Shown here in pieces: positions 22,070 through 32,884 of a stretch of DNA of 64,000 nucleotides. The stretch lies in NCBI GenBank assembly GCA_020633495.1, contig JACKDR010000004.1, positions 186,001-250,000 on the forward strand. Reading direction: 5' to 3'. This DNA comes from Kofleriaceae bacterium (lineage in GTDB: Bacteria; Myxococcota_A; Polyangia; Haliangiales; Haliangiaceae). The stretch's first letter is position 1; each line of letters starts with the position of its first letter. The notes beneath the pieces were generated by a model, which did not search any database, had not been told where the DNA came from, and saw only the letters and a list, made by a program, of their open reading frames with translations. The translations under genes were made by a program, and so were the position numbers.

Positions 22070-24904
22070 GTGACCGCGCTCCCGCGACAGCGTCGGCGGC
22101 CGCGCCGCGCCGCGCTGGCGACAGGCGCCGCCGCGGTCGTGGTGCTCGCCACCGCGGTCGCGCTGATCGCGATGGCGCGGCCGGCGGGCGTCCACCTCGC
22201 CGAGGCGCGCCCGCCACGCCGGCGCGGGTGGTGCCGGCGCCGCCGATCGCCGCGCGGCCGGCGCCCACGCCCGCACCGGCGCCGGCCGCGCCGCCGCCGG
22301 TCGCCGGCTGGATCATCGACGGCGACGGCGCGCCCGTCGCAGGCGTGATCGTCACCCTGCTCGACGACGCCGGCGCCGCGCCGGCCTCGATCTCGACCAC
22401 CGAGGCCGACGGCGGCTTCCGCCTGGCGCTGCCCGACGCCGGCGCCCGCACGCTGCACCTCGACGGCCCGGCGGTGTTCCCGGCCGAGGTCACGTGGCGC
22501 GCCGGCGAGCCGCCGCCGCGCATCCTGCTGGCCCGCCGGGTCGCGATCGACGCCCGCGTCACCGACGCCGGCGCGCCGGTCGCCGGCGCCGAGATCGAGC
22601 TGTCCGACGGCAGCGGCGTCGCGGTCGCGACCGCGCGCACCGACGCCGACGGCGTCGCGCACTTCGCCGACCTGCGGCCCGGCCCGTACGAGGCGTGGGC
22701 CCGCGCCGGCGCCCGGGTGTCGCCGCTGCAGCGCGTGATCCCGCCCGGCGACGCGCCGCTGGCGCTCGCGCTCGGTCCGGGGCGCGACGCTGCGGGGCCG
22801 GGTCCTCGCCGGCGGCGCCCCGCCCGCCGGCCTGTCGGTGCGGCTCGTGCCGCTCGACGTCGACCACGCGGTCCGCACCGCCACCGTCGACGGCGACGGT
22901 CGCTTCGAGGTCGACGCGCTGCCGCGCGGCCGGTGGCGGGTCGAGGCCCAGGCGCCGGGCTGGTTCCAGGACGGCGCCGGCGAGGTCGCGGTCGCGCCAG
23001 GGCGCGCCGCCGAGCTCGAGGTCGCGCTGGCCCGCGCCGGCACCGTCACCGGCGTCGTCGTCGACGACACCGGCGCGCCGGTCGCCCACGCGTCGCTGGT
23101 GCTGCGCGGCCAGGGCGCGGTCGCCGCGGTGCCCAGCGCCGCGCTGGCGAGCGGCGCCCGCCCGGGCGGCGCGCTGCGCTGGGTCCACCCGCTGGCGGCG
23201 CCGCGCGCGCTGCCGCGGCGGCCGTTCAATCGCTTCGGCGCGCCGCGCAGCGGCGCCCGCCCGGCCGACTGCGGACGCGGCCACTGCGGCGTCGATCTCG
23301 GCTTCGTCCGCGGCGCCACCGTGCACGCCGCCGCCGACGGCGTCGTCGCTCGCGCCTACACCGAGCTGCGCGGCGAGGCCGGCCGCTACGTCGCGATCGA
23401 TCACCCCGGCGGGCTGCGCAGCTTCTACATGCACCTGCAGGACCTCCGCCCCGACCTCGAGGTCGGCCAGCGGGTCCGCGCCGGTGAGCCCATCGGCACC
23501 GTCGGCGCCACCGGCGACGCCAACGGCCCGCACCTGCACTTCGCGCTGACCCAGGAGCGCGACGGCCGCACCTGGTACCTCGATCCCGAGCCGATCCTGC
23601 GCGAGGCGGTGGTGCTGGCCTCACCGGGCTCGATCGACGCGCCGGGGCCGCGCACCGGCGCGACCGTGGTGGCGTCGCCGCGCGGCGCGACGCCCGCAGG
23701 CGCGACGGCCGGCGCGACGGCGACGCCCGCGCCGGCGCCGACCACCGACGCCGAGGGCCGGTTCCGCCTCGACGGCGTCCTGCCCGGCGACTACGTCGCG
23801 GTCGCCTTCCACGACCGCCTGGCGCCGGGCACCAGCGAGCCGCTGCGGGTCCGCGCCGGCGCCACCACCGACGGCGTCTCGATCACGCTGAGCCCCGGCG
23901 TGGTCGTGCACGGCCGGGTCCGCGGCCCCGCCGGCGCGATCGCCGGCGCGCGCGTCGTCGCCGACGAGGGCAGCGGCGAGACCCGCCACAAGGTGGCGTC
24001 GACCTTCACCGACGCCACCGGCGAGTTCACGCTGCGCGCGCTCGCCGGCACGATCACGGTCGAGGTCACCGCCCCCGGCCACGGCGCGGTCGAGCGCACG
24101 CTCGCGCTGACCGCGGCGACCTCGCCGGGCGGCCGCCACCAGGAGGACTTCGACCTCACCGTCGAGGACGGCCGGCTGTGGGGCGTCGTGCTCGATCCCG
24201 ACGACCTGCCCGCCGCCGGCGTCGAGGTCCGCGTCGTCGACGGCCCGACCCGGCGCCGCAGCGCGATCACCGACGGCCAGGGCCGGTTCCTGATCGATCG
24301 CGTCGCCGACGGCCGCTACGTCGTCGAGCTGTCGTCGGCGGCGCAGCTGACCCGGCGCGCCACCGTCCACACCGGCGCCAGCGAGACCCTGCGGCTCGAG
24401 CAGGGCGGCAGCCTCGCGGTCCAGCTCCGCGACGTCCACACCGCCGGCGTCCTCGCCGGGCTGCGCGTCGACGCCAGCGGCCCCGACGGCCGCGCCCTCA
24501 GCCGCGCCACCGGCGCCGACGGCGTCGCGATCCTGCCGGCGCTGGTGCCGGGGAGGTGGCGCCTGCGCGTCCGCGCGCCCGGCTACGTCGTCGGCGAGCT
24601 CGTCGTCGACGTCGCGCCGTCGCGGTACCCGCGCGACGTCCGCCTCGAGCTGGCCCGCGGCGCCACCCTCGCCGGCGTGGTCCGCGATCGCTACGGCGAG
24701 CGCGTCGCCGACGTCGCGATCACGGTCGGCACCGCGTCGACCCACAGCGACCACGACGGCGAGTTCCACCTGCTCGACGTGCCGACCGGCGCGGTCGTGC
24801 TCACCGCCGAGCGCGCCGGCGCGCGCGCCGAACGGCCGCTCGAGCTGCGCCCCGGCGACGAGCTCCTGCACGTCGACGTCGAGCTGCCCGACGCGACACC
24901 GTAG
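22070..24904 (+). CDS. Membrane-anchored LytM (M23) protein with carboxypeptidase-regulatory repeats, frameshifted
   Basis: A predicted 944-residue protein. From the GTG at 22070 a cytoplasmic basic stretch precedes one membrane helix (ALATGAAAVVVLATAVALIA), then a Pro/Ala linker, repeated carboxypeptidase-regulatory-like beta sandwiches (GAPVAGVIVTL, GAPVAGAEIEL and so on), a LytM peptidase domain at about 23260-23560 with GHCGVDLG and HLHFAL supplying the zinc ligands, and six or so further sandwiches. The domain is embedded among the repeats rather than terminal. Frame is lost near 22208 (one base missing) and regained near 22779-22782, where removing one G from GGGG restores GPGATLRGRV. 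Both look like assembly errors. It probably trims or binds peptidoglycan in the periplasm. Confidence 0.78.
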
Positions 24905-25017
24905 GCCGCGCCGGGACGGCTGCGACCGCGCGCCGCGCGGCACGACGCCGCGCCGCCGGCGCGCCCCTTACACCCCCCTTACAACCCCGCCGTGGGCGTC
25001 GTGCGTAGCTAGGGGGC

Positions 25018-25923
25018 ATGAAGCTCTCCACGACCCTGTTCACCGCCTCGTTCGTGTCGGTCGTCGTCGCCGGCTGGAACCACCTCGACGCGGTGGCGCC
25101 GGTCGACGGCCCCGCCGACGCGCCCGCCCGGCACGAGGTCTCGATCGACGGCCACGCGGTGCGGATCGAGCTCGACCACGAGCGCATCCCCGCCGGCCAG
25201 GCGATCCACGCCACGATCGCGATGGTCGACCCGGGCCCCGGCGGCATGGACGTGAAGGTCCAGCTGCTGGAGCAGACCGGCTCGATGGCGTCGCGGATGC
25301 CGTCGCCGCCGCGCGAGGTGTCGTCACAGCGGGTCCACCTGGGCGCGGACGCGACGACGGTGCCGATCACGCTCGCCGGCGTCGCGCGCGGTGACGACGC
25401 CGACCCGCTCGACTTCGCGGGCAGCGCGACCCAGTACACGCTGGTCGTGACCGCCGCCGGCGACGGCGCCGCCGCGACCGGCAACGGCAACGGCAACGGC
25501 CTGCAGCGCTTCGCCGTCGACGGCGGCGCCTACCTGCCGGTCTTCGCCTACGAGCCCGAGGCCTACCGCCTGACGATCGATGCGCCGGCGCCCGGCAAGG
25601 TCGGCGACCCGGTCGACGTCACGATCCACGTCGAGAGCCTGGCGACCCGCCCGATCACCGAGCTGACGATCGGCATGGGCGCGAGCTTCCTCGAGGCAGC
25701 GGACTCGCCGGTGATCGCGAAGCTGGCGCCCGGCGCCACCACCGACGTCCACGTCCGGGCGACCCGCGTCGATCCCCAGGACGGGCCGATGCTGATCCAG
25801 GCCTACGGCTGGGCCACCAAGGGCGGCAGCGCCGCGGCGTGGCTCACCGTCGACCGCGACACCGGCGCGGTGGTGCGGCGGGCCAGCGAGCCGTACATGC
25901 AGCTGGCGCTGGCGGGGCTCTGA
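25018..25923 (+). CDS. Exported protein of unknown function
   Basis: A 301-residue protein with a hydrophobic N-terminus (LSTTLFTASFVSVVVAGW) that could be a signal peptide or anchor. The rest is beta-rich: two Ig-like halves (EVSIDGHAVRIELDHERIPA, later YRLTIDAPAPGKVGDPVDV) separated by a GNGNGNG linker encoded by AACGGC repeats near 25482-25500. No catalytic motif is seen. A strong AGGGGG sits just before the ATG, unlike many genes here. It is followed after 7 bases by the deiminase-like gene, so the two form a pair and may work together. Confidence 0.75.
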   Translation: MKLSTTLFTASFVSVVVAGWNHLDAVAPVDGPADAPARHEVSIDGHAVRIELDHERIPAGQAIHATIAMVDPGPGGMDVKVQLLEQTGSMASRMPSPPREVSSQRVHLGADATTVPITLAGVARGDDADPLDFAGSATQYTLVVTAAGDGAAATGNGNGNGLQRFAVDGGAYLPVFAYEPEAYRLTIDAPAPGKVGDPVDVTIHVESLATRPITELTIGMGASFLEAADSPVIAKLAPGATTDVHVRATRVDPQDGPMLIQAYGWATKGGSAAAWLTVDRDTGAVVRRASEPYMQLALAGL

Positions 25924-25930
25924 GCCGGCC

Positions 25931-27085
25931 GTGCGCGCCGTCGCCCGCAACGTCGCCGCGATCCTGCTCGGCCTCGCCGCCGCCGCGCTGGTCCTGCTCG
26001 GCGCCGACGCCGCCGGCCTGACGCCGCGGCCGCACCCGGCCCGGTTCCGGCTGGTCGCCGAGGACGCCAGCGCGCCGCTGCGCCGCATCGCGATCCACTA
26101 CGCGCCCACCGCCGACGCGGTCGCGATGCCGGTGTGGCGGCAGCTGTTCGCCGCGGTCGGCGCCGACGTCGAGGTCGAGGTCGCGGTCGCCCGCGCCGCC
26201 GACTTCGATCGCTTCGTCGTGGCGATGCGCGACGCCGGCGTCGGCGAGCTCGACCGCTTCCACCCGGTCGTGGTCGGCCGCGAGATCACGACGTGGTCGC
26301 GCGATCGCTTCGCCGCGCTGGTCGGCGCCGACGGCGCCGGCGGCGTCCTGGCGCCGCCCCGGGTCGACGCCGCGTTCGCCGGCCGCACCGGCGACATGGA
26401 GTCGCCGCACGCCCTGGCGCGCGCGGTCTACGGCGACGACGCCCGGATCGCGCGGATCGTCTTCGAGGGCGGCGACCTGGCGGCGTCGGCGCACACGCTG
26501 TTCGTCGGCCCCGAGCTGGGGCGCCGGTCGCAGGGCCGGGTCGCGGCCGATCGCGCCGCCATCGACGGCGAGCTGCGCCGCCACTTCGACGAGGACATCG
26601 TGTGGCTGGGCGACGGCCCCGACGACGCCCCCCACCACCACGTCATGATGTACATGGTGCCGCTCGACGACCACACCGTCGTGGTCGGCGATCCCCGCGC
26701 CGGCGCCGCGCTGGCCGCGGCCGAGCCGGCGGCGGCGACGCTGACCCTCGACGACGACCTCGAGGGCCACGCCCGCCGCTTCGACCAGGTCGCCGACCGG
26801 CTCGCCGCCCGCGGCTTCGACGTCATCCGCATGCCGGTGGTCGTGCTGGCCGGCGCCGGCGCGTACGTCACCTACACCAACGCGCTGTTCGATCGCGAGC
26901 CCGGCCCGGCCGGCCGCCCCATCGTCTACCTGCCGACCTACCGGCTGCCCGCGCTCGACGACGCGGCGGCGCGCCAGTACCGCGACCTCGGCTACGTCGT
27001 GCGGCCGATCGACGTCTCCGGCATCTACCGCCTCAACGGCTCGCTGGGCTGCCTGGTCAACGTCATGGCCCGCGGCGCGGGCTGA
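25931..27085 (+). CDS. Membrane-anchored deiminase-like protein (PAD/agmatine deiminase superfamily)
   Basis: A 384-residue protein with an N-terminal membrane helix (about 8-30) and a domain resembling the guanidino-group-modifying superfamily that holds agmatine deiminase and bacterial peptidylarginine deiminase. The signposts are in order: TWSRDRF at 121-127, FEGGDL at 178-183, HHHVMMYM from 235, and a C-terminal GSLGC with candidate nucleophile Cys374. Known members hydrolyse arginine-like groups to citrulline-like products. With an exported position, peptidyl arginine or guanidino compounds outside the cytoplasm are possible substrates (inference). The start is GTG. It is paired with the exported protein upstream. 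Confidence 0.72.
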   Translation: MRAVARNVAAILLGLAAAALVLLGADAAGLTPRPHPARFRLVAEDASAPLRRIAIHYAPTADAVAMPVWRQLFAAVGADVEVEVAVARAADFDRFVVAMRDAGVGELDRFHPVVVGREITTWSRDRFAALVGADGAGGVLAPPRVDAAFAGRTGDMESPHALARAVYGDDARIARIVFEGGDLAASAHTLFVGPELGRRSQGRVAADRAAIDGELRRHFDEDIVWLGDGPDDAPHHHVMMYMVPLDDHTVVVGDPRAGAALAAAEPAAATLTLDDDLEGHARRFDQVADRLAARGFDVIRMPVVVLAGAGAYVTYTNALFDREPGPAGRPIVYLPTYRLPALDDAAARQYRDLGYVVRPIDVSGIYRLNGSLGCLVNVMARGAG

Positions 27086-27327
27086 CGGCGGGCGGCGTCG
27101 CGCTGCACCGCGTCCTCGATCGCGCGGGCCTGCTCGATCTCCTTGCGGATCCGCGCCGCGTCCTGCGCCTGCATCTCGCGGAGGTGGCGCCGCGCGCCCT
27201 CGGCCTGCTGCAGACGATCGCGCTCGTAGGGGCCGGTGCGCGCCCAGTGGCCGACGACGCCGACCGCGCCGATCAGCGCGGTCAGCCCGACCGCGAGCAG
27301 CACGCCGCGGCCGATCCGCCGCGCCAC
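27025..27327 (-). CDS. Small membrane protein with coiled coil
   Basis: A 100-residue frame from a GTG. One membrane helix (GVLLAVGLTALIGAVGVVG) is followed by a charged helical stretch (RDRLQQAEGARRHLREMQAQ and on), likely a coiled coil. Its 3' end overlaps the 3' end of the convergent deiminase-like gene by 61 bases. The start may be incomplete: an ATG at 27448 with a GGAGG directly before it opens a frame (MSAAPPSPPLPAARV) that would join this one if one C were removed from CCC near 27350-27360, giving EAGGSAAARPGVARRIG. So the true gene may be 27025-27448 with a one-base error. Unknown function. Confidence 0.55.
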   Translation of the reverse strand: MARRIGRGVLLAVGLTALIGAVGVVGHWARTGPYERDRLQQAEGARRHLREMQAQDAARIRKEIEQARAIEDAVQRDAARRQPAPRAMTLTRQPSEPLRR

Positions 27328-27495
27328 GCCCGGGCGCGCGGCGGCCGACCCGCCGGGCCTCGACGCCGGCGCGCGCCGCCAGGCCGCCGAGGCCGGGCCG
27401 GTGCACGCGCGCCGCGGGCAGCGGCGGCGATGGCGGCGCGGCGCTCATGCCTCCAGCATACGCGCCCGCGGCGGTCGCCGCCGCGACTAGAGCGG

Positions 27496-27696
27496 ATCTC
27501 ACAACCGGGTCGCGCCGCACGCTTCGCTCACGCCGAGCGGAGCCCGAGCGGCGAAGCCGCGAGGGCGCAGTCGAGGCGGCGGGCCGCGGCCGGAACCCCG
27601 TCGGCGATGGCGGACCGTCTCGGCGCCCACCCCCTCGACTTCGGGGTCGCGGCTCCGCCGCTCCCCCTCCGCTCGGGGTGAGCGAGGTTGTGAGAT
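27496..27696. repeat. 201-bp palindromic element (MITE/REP-like)
   Basis: Bounded by perfect 11-bp inverted repeats, ATCTCACAACC at 27496-27506 and GGTTGTGAGAT at 27686-27696. Inside, both halves carry a longer imperfect inverted copy of about 40 bases, beginning TCGCTCAC on each arm and running through CCGAGCGGAG to GCGAAGCCGCGA or GCGGAGCCGCGA. No transposase frame fits in 201 bp, and I found no convincing target-site duplication. The element supplies the last codons and stop of the lipoprotein gene at 27528-28379. Confidence 0.7.
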
Positions 27697-28379
27697 GCGT
27701 TCACGACCGCGATGCAGCAGCCGGCGGCGCAGAACTGGCCGTCGGGGCAGGCGACGTCGGCGCCGCACTCGGCGGCGTCGGCCGGGCACTGGCTGCCGCA
27801 GTCGGGGTTCTTGACGCACACCGGGCACGCCGACGGATCGTGGATCGACGTCTCGTCGCACGCCGGCGCCACCGCCGGGTTGATCACGATGTCGGCGCAG
27901 CCGTCGGCGTCGCAGATCGTGCAGCAGCCGAAGCAGTCGCAGCTCGGCGGCGTCAGCGGCGCGCAGGCGTCGATGCAGCCCTGGGTGGCGCTGCAGCCGC
28001 CGGGATCGTCGGGACAGTCGGGATCGTAGAGGCAGCAGGTGTTGTAGCGACAGCCGTCGTCGCCGCCGCCGCTGTTGCCGTCGAAGAAGCAGTCCTGCCA
28101 GGTGCCGTCCATGTTGTCGCCGGGGATGCCGGTGGCGAACGAGCCCTCGTCGTCGTCGATCGCGCCGGTGCACTCGGGATCGTCGCCGTCGATCTTGCCG
28201 TCGTGGTCGTCGTCGACGCAGTTGTTACAGGCCGGCGCGCCCGACGACGGATCGCAGCCCGCGGGGACGCGGCCGTCGGGGTGGACGTCGGCGTCGGCGG
28301 GGCCGTCGTCGCCGGCGCCGGGATCGCCGCCGCAGGCGGTCAGCGCGAGGAGCAGGCCGATCGTGAGGGGTCGCAGCAT
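27528..28379 (-). CDS. Cys-rich lipoprotein with element-derived C-terminus
   Basis: A 283-residue predicted lipoprotein with lipobox LTAC, then a Gly/Asp-rich linker. Residues 35-225 are acidic and carry more than 25 Cys (SCDCFGCCTICDADGC, CPVCVKNPDCGSQCP), including Ca-binding-like DDDHDGKIDGDDPE and a late DGQFCAAGCC motif common in myxobacterial surface proteins. From about residue 228 (after AVVNA) the reading frame enters the 201-bp palindromic element, and the last 55 or so residues (HNLAHPERRGSGG and on) are basic and Cys-free, unlike the rest. The native stop was probably lost by insertion. AGGTG precedes the ATG. Confidence 0.78.
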   Translation of the reverse strand: MLRPLTIGLLLALTACGGDPGAGDDGPADADVHPDGRVPAGCDPSSGAPACNNCVDDDHDGKIDGDDPECTGAIDDDEGSFATGIPGDNMDGTWQDCFFDGNSGGGDDGCRYNTCCLYDPDCPDDPGGCSATQGCIDACAPLTPPSCDCFGCCTICDADGCADIVINPAVAPACDETSIHDPSACPVCVKNPDCGSQCPADAAECGADVACPDGQFCAAGCCIAVVNASHNLAHPERRGSGGAATPKSRGWAPRRSAIADGVPAAARRLDCALAASPLGLRSA

Positions 28380-28536
28380 GGGTCACCTCGGAGCAAGGCC
28401 CGGCGGGGCTCCGAGGTGCAGTGGGCGCGGCGGCCGCGCTGGTGGCAACGATGAACGCGCCGTGCAAGCGAGGTAATCGCGGCCACGCCGATGACGCCCG
28501 CGGGCGCGCTCGGCGCACGATCCGCGACGCCGAGCG

Positions 28537-29046
28537 TCACGCGCCGTAGTCGAACGCCGGGTCGGCCGCGGCCCGCGGCCGGCCGGTGGCCAGCTGCGCG
28601 GCGAGCGCGGCGGCCAGGTCGCGGACGTAGATCAGCGACCGACTCAGCGGCGCGTCGGCGACCAGCGCCGCCGGGATCGCGTACCGAACCACGTAGCTGC
28701 CGCCGACCAGCGCGATCGCGCCCGCGCCCATCTCGGCGGCGTGGCGCAGCAGGTCGCGCGGCTCGACCAGCAGCTCGTCGCAGATCCGCGCGATCAGCAC
28801 GGCGTTGCGATCGCCGCCGACGCGGTGGTCGACGACCAGCACCGACCAGGTCCAGGTGGTGTCGTGGACCACGAGCTCGCCCATCGAGCCCCGATCGACG
28901 GCGAGGCCGTCGCCGGCGAGGCGGCGGGCCACGACGTCCAGCAGCGCGCCGGGCGCCGCCGGCGCCGACGCGGCGCGGTCACCGCCGGGGGCGGCGGCGG
29001 GCGCGGGGAGGTCGTCCAGGTCCGGGTCCGGCAGCGGCGTCGGCAC
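28537..29046 (-). CDS. Conserved protein of unknown function
   Basis: A 169-residue soluble protein, no signal peptide. A Pro/Ala/Asp-rich N-terminal 30 residues lead to a mixed alpha/beta domain (LLDVVARRLAGDGLAV, TWSVLVVDHRVG, AVLIARICDELLV, then GAGAIALVGGSYVVRYAIPA) whose order loosely recalls YbjN or secretion-chaperone-like folds; I would not assign a function. It lies 98 bases before the acyl-CoA dehydrogenase on the same strand and 157 bases from the lipoprotein gene. Codon use is normal for the window. Confidence 0.65.
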   Translation of the reverse strand: MPTPLPDPDLDDLPAPAAAPGGDRAASAPAAPGALLDVVARRLAGDGLAVDRGSMGELVVHDTTWTWSVLVVDHRVGGDRNAVLIARICDELLVEPRDLLRHAAEMGAGAIALVGGSYVVRYAIPAALVADAPLSRSLIYVRDLAAALAAQLATGRPRAAADPAFDYGA

Positions 29047-29144
29047 GGGACGGTAGAGCAGCGGGCGCGCCGATCGTGACAGCCGGCGCGGGCGCCGCGG
29101 GCGGGCGCGGCGCCGGCGTCACCGCCCGCGCCGCGCCGCGGCGA

Positions 29145-30968
<1,824 letters not shown>

Positions 30969-31010
30969 CTGGAGCTCCTCCCGGACGTGTCGGACGCTTG
31001 GCTGGCTAGC

Positions 31011-31028
31011 TGAATGAACCGTCATTCA
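31011..31028. promoter_or_regulatory. FadR/TetR-type operator between acyl-CoA dehydrogenase and SDR
   Basis: A perfect 7-4-7 palindrome, TGAATGA-ACCG-TCATTCA. Its half-sites and 18-bp length match the Bacillus FadR (YsiA) fatty-acid-degradation consensus TGAATGAMTANTCATTCA as I recall it. It sits in the 113-bp gap between two divergent lipid-metabolism genes, so one acyl-CoA-responsive TetR-family repressor could control both. Confidence 0.7.
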
Positions 31029-31081
31029 TTCTGCGGGACGTGGCGCGTCGCGTCAACCGGTTCCGTGATAACGTCGCCGCC

Positions 31082-31852
<771 letters not shown>

Positions 31853-31900
31853 CCTACCGGCGCGGTGAAGCCGCGCCGCCGCCGACCGTCTGAGGGATCC

Positions 31901-32683
31901 ATGGCCCCGCCCCGCCGTCACCGCCGCCACACCGCGCCGCTGCTCGCGGCCGCCGCCCTGACCGCGCTCGCCGCCGTGATCGTGCTCGCCCGCGGCGGCG
32001 ACGCCGACGCCGACGGCGGCGCCGCCGTCAGCAAGACCACCGGCTCGGTGCGCGGGGTCGTGACCTTCAAGGGCACGCCGCCGGAGCGCACGCCGATCGA
32101 TCGCTCCAGCGATCCCCACTGCGCCGGCAACACCGCGCCCAGCGAGGACGTCGTGGTCACCGACGGCAAGCTGCGCGACGTCCTGGTGCGGGTCGCCAAC
32201 GGCAGCGCCGGCGAGCACGCGGCGCCGACCGAGCCGGTCGTGATCCACCAGCACGACTGCGCGTACACGCCGCGGGTCGTCGGCATCGTCGCCGGGCAGA
32301 AGCTGCAGATCGTCAACGGCGATCCCACCTTCCACAACGTGCGCGGCAACCTCGGCAAGCGGATCCTGTTCAACCTGCCGCAGGCGGCCGAGGCCGCGCC
32401 GATCGAGCGCGACGTCTCGGGCAAGGCCGGCGACGTCGTGTCGCTGGCGTGCGACGTCCACCCGTGGATGCACGCGTGGGTCGCGATCCAGGATCACCCG
32501 TTCTTCGCCGTCACTGGCGCCGACGGCGCGTTCGAGCTCACCGGGCTGGCGCCCGGCACCTACACGATCGAGGCGTGGCATCCGACCCTGGGCCTGCAGA
32601 CCACGAAGGTGAAGGTCAAGAAGGGCGGCAACGGCAAGAAGGCCGCGAAGGCGACGCTGACGTTCACCGCGCCGGCGAAGTGA
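31901..32683 (+). CDS. Exported cupredoxin-like / carboxypeptidase-regulatory domain protein
   Basis: A 260-residue protein with an N-terminal anchor or signal (LLAAAALTALAAVIVLA). The central part is plastocyanin-like: NGDPTFHNV gives one His, and LACDVHPWMHAW gives Cys, His and Met in the spacing of a blue-copper site, so copper binding is plausible. The C-terminal part is a carboxypeptidase-regulatory-like repeat (GADGAFELTGLAPGTYTIEAW) and a Lys-rich tail. Such proteins are found in envelopes of many Gram-negatives, often near respiratory genes. GAGGG precedes the ATG. It follows the SDR by 48 bases but may be a separate unit. Confidence 0.8.
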   Translation: MAPPRRHRRHTAPLLAAAALTALAAVIVLARGGDADADGGAAVSKTTGSVRGVVTFKGTPPERTPIDRSSDPHCAGNTAPSEDVVVTDGKLRDVLVRVANGSAGEHAAPTEPVVIHQHDCAYTPRVVGIVAGQKLQIVNGDPTFHNVRGNLGKRILFNLPQAAEAAPIERDVSGKAGDVVSLACDVHPWMHAWVAIQDHPFFAVTGADGAFELTGLAPGTYTIEAWHPTLGLQTTKVKVKKGGNGKKAAKATLTFTAPAK

Positions 32684-32847
32684 GCCCCGGAGCGCGGCCG
32701 CGCGCCCGGCGCGACGACGCGTGGGAGCGACACGCACCGGGGGCCGAGCCACCACCCGGCGACGTGGCGCACCTGCGCGGGGGCTCGGCGCCGCGGTCGC
32801 GGGCCCCCGCGCGACGGCCCGAGACCGAACGTGACTGACGAAGATCA

Positions 32848-32877
32848 TTGAGGTCTTTGCGGCGACTCCGATACGAT
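32848..32877 (+). promoter_or_regulatory. Sigma70-like promoter, leaderless FG-GAP lipoprotein gene
   Basis: TTGAGG at 32848-32853 and TACGAT at 32872-32877, separated by 18 bases. The expected start point (about 32884) is one base before the ATG at 32885, so the transcript would have essentially no leader, and no Shine-Dalgarno sequence is present. Confidence 0.6.
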
Positions 32878-32884
32878 CGCGAGC

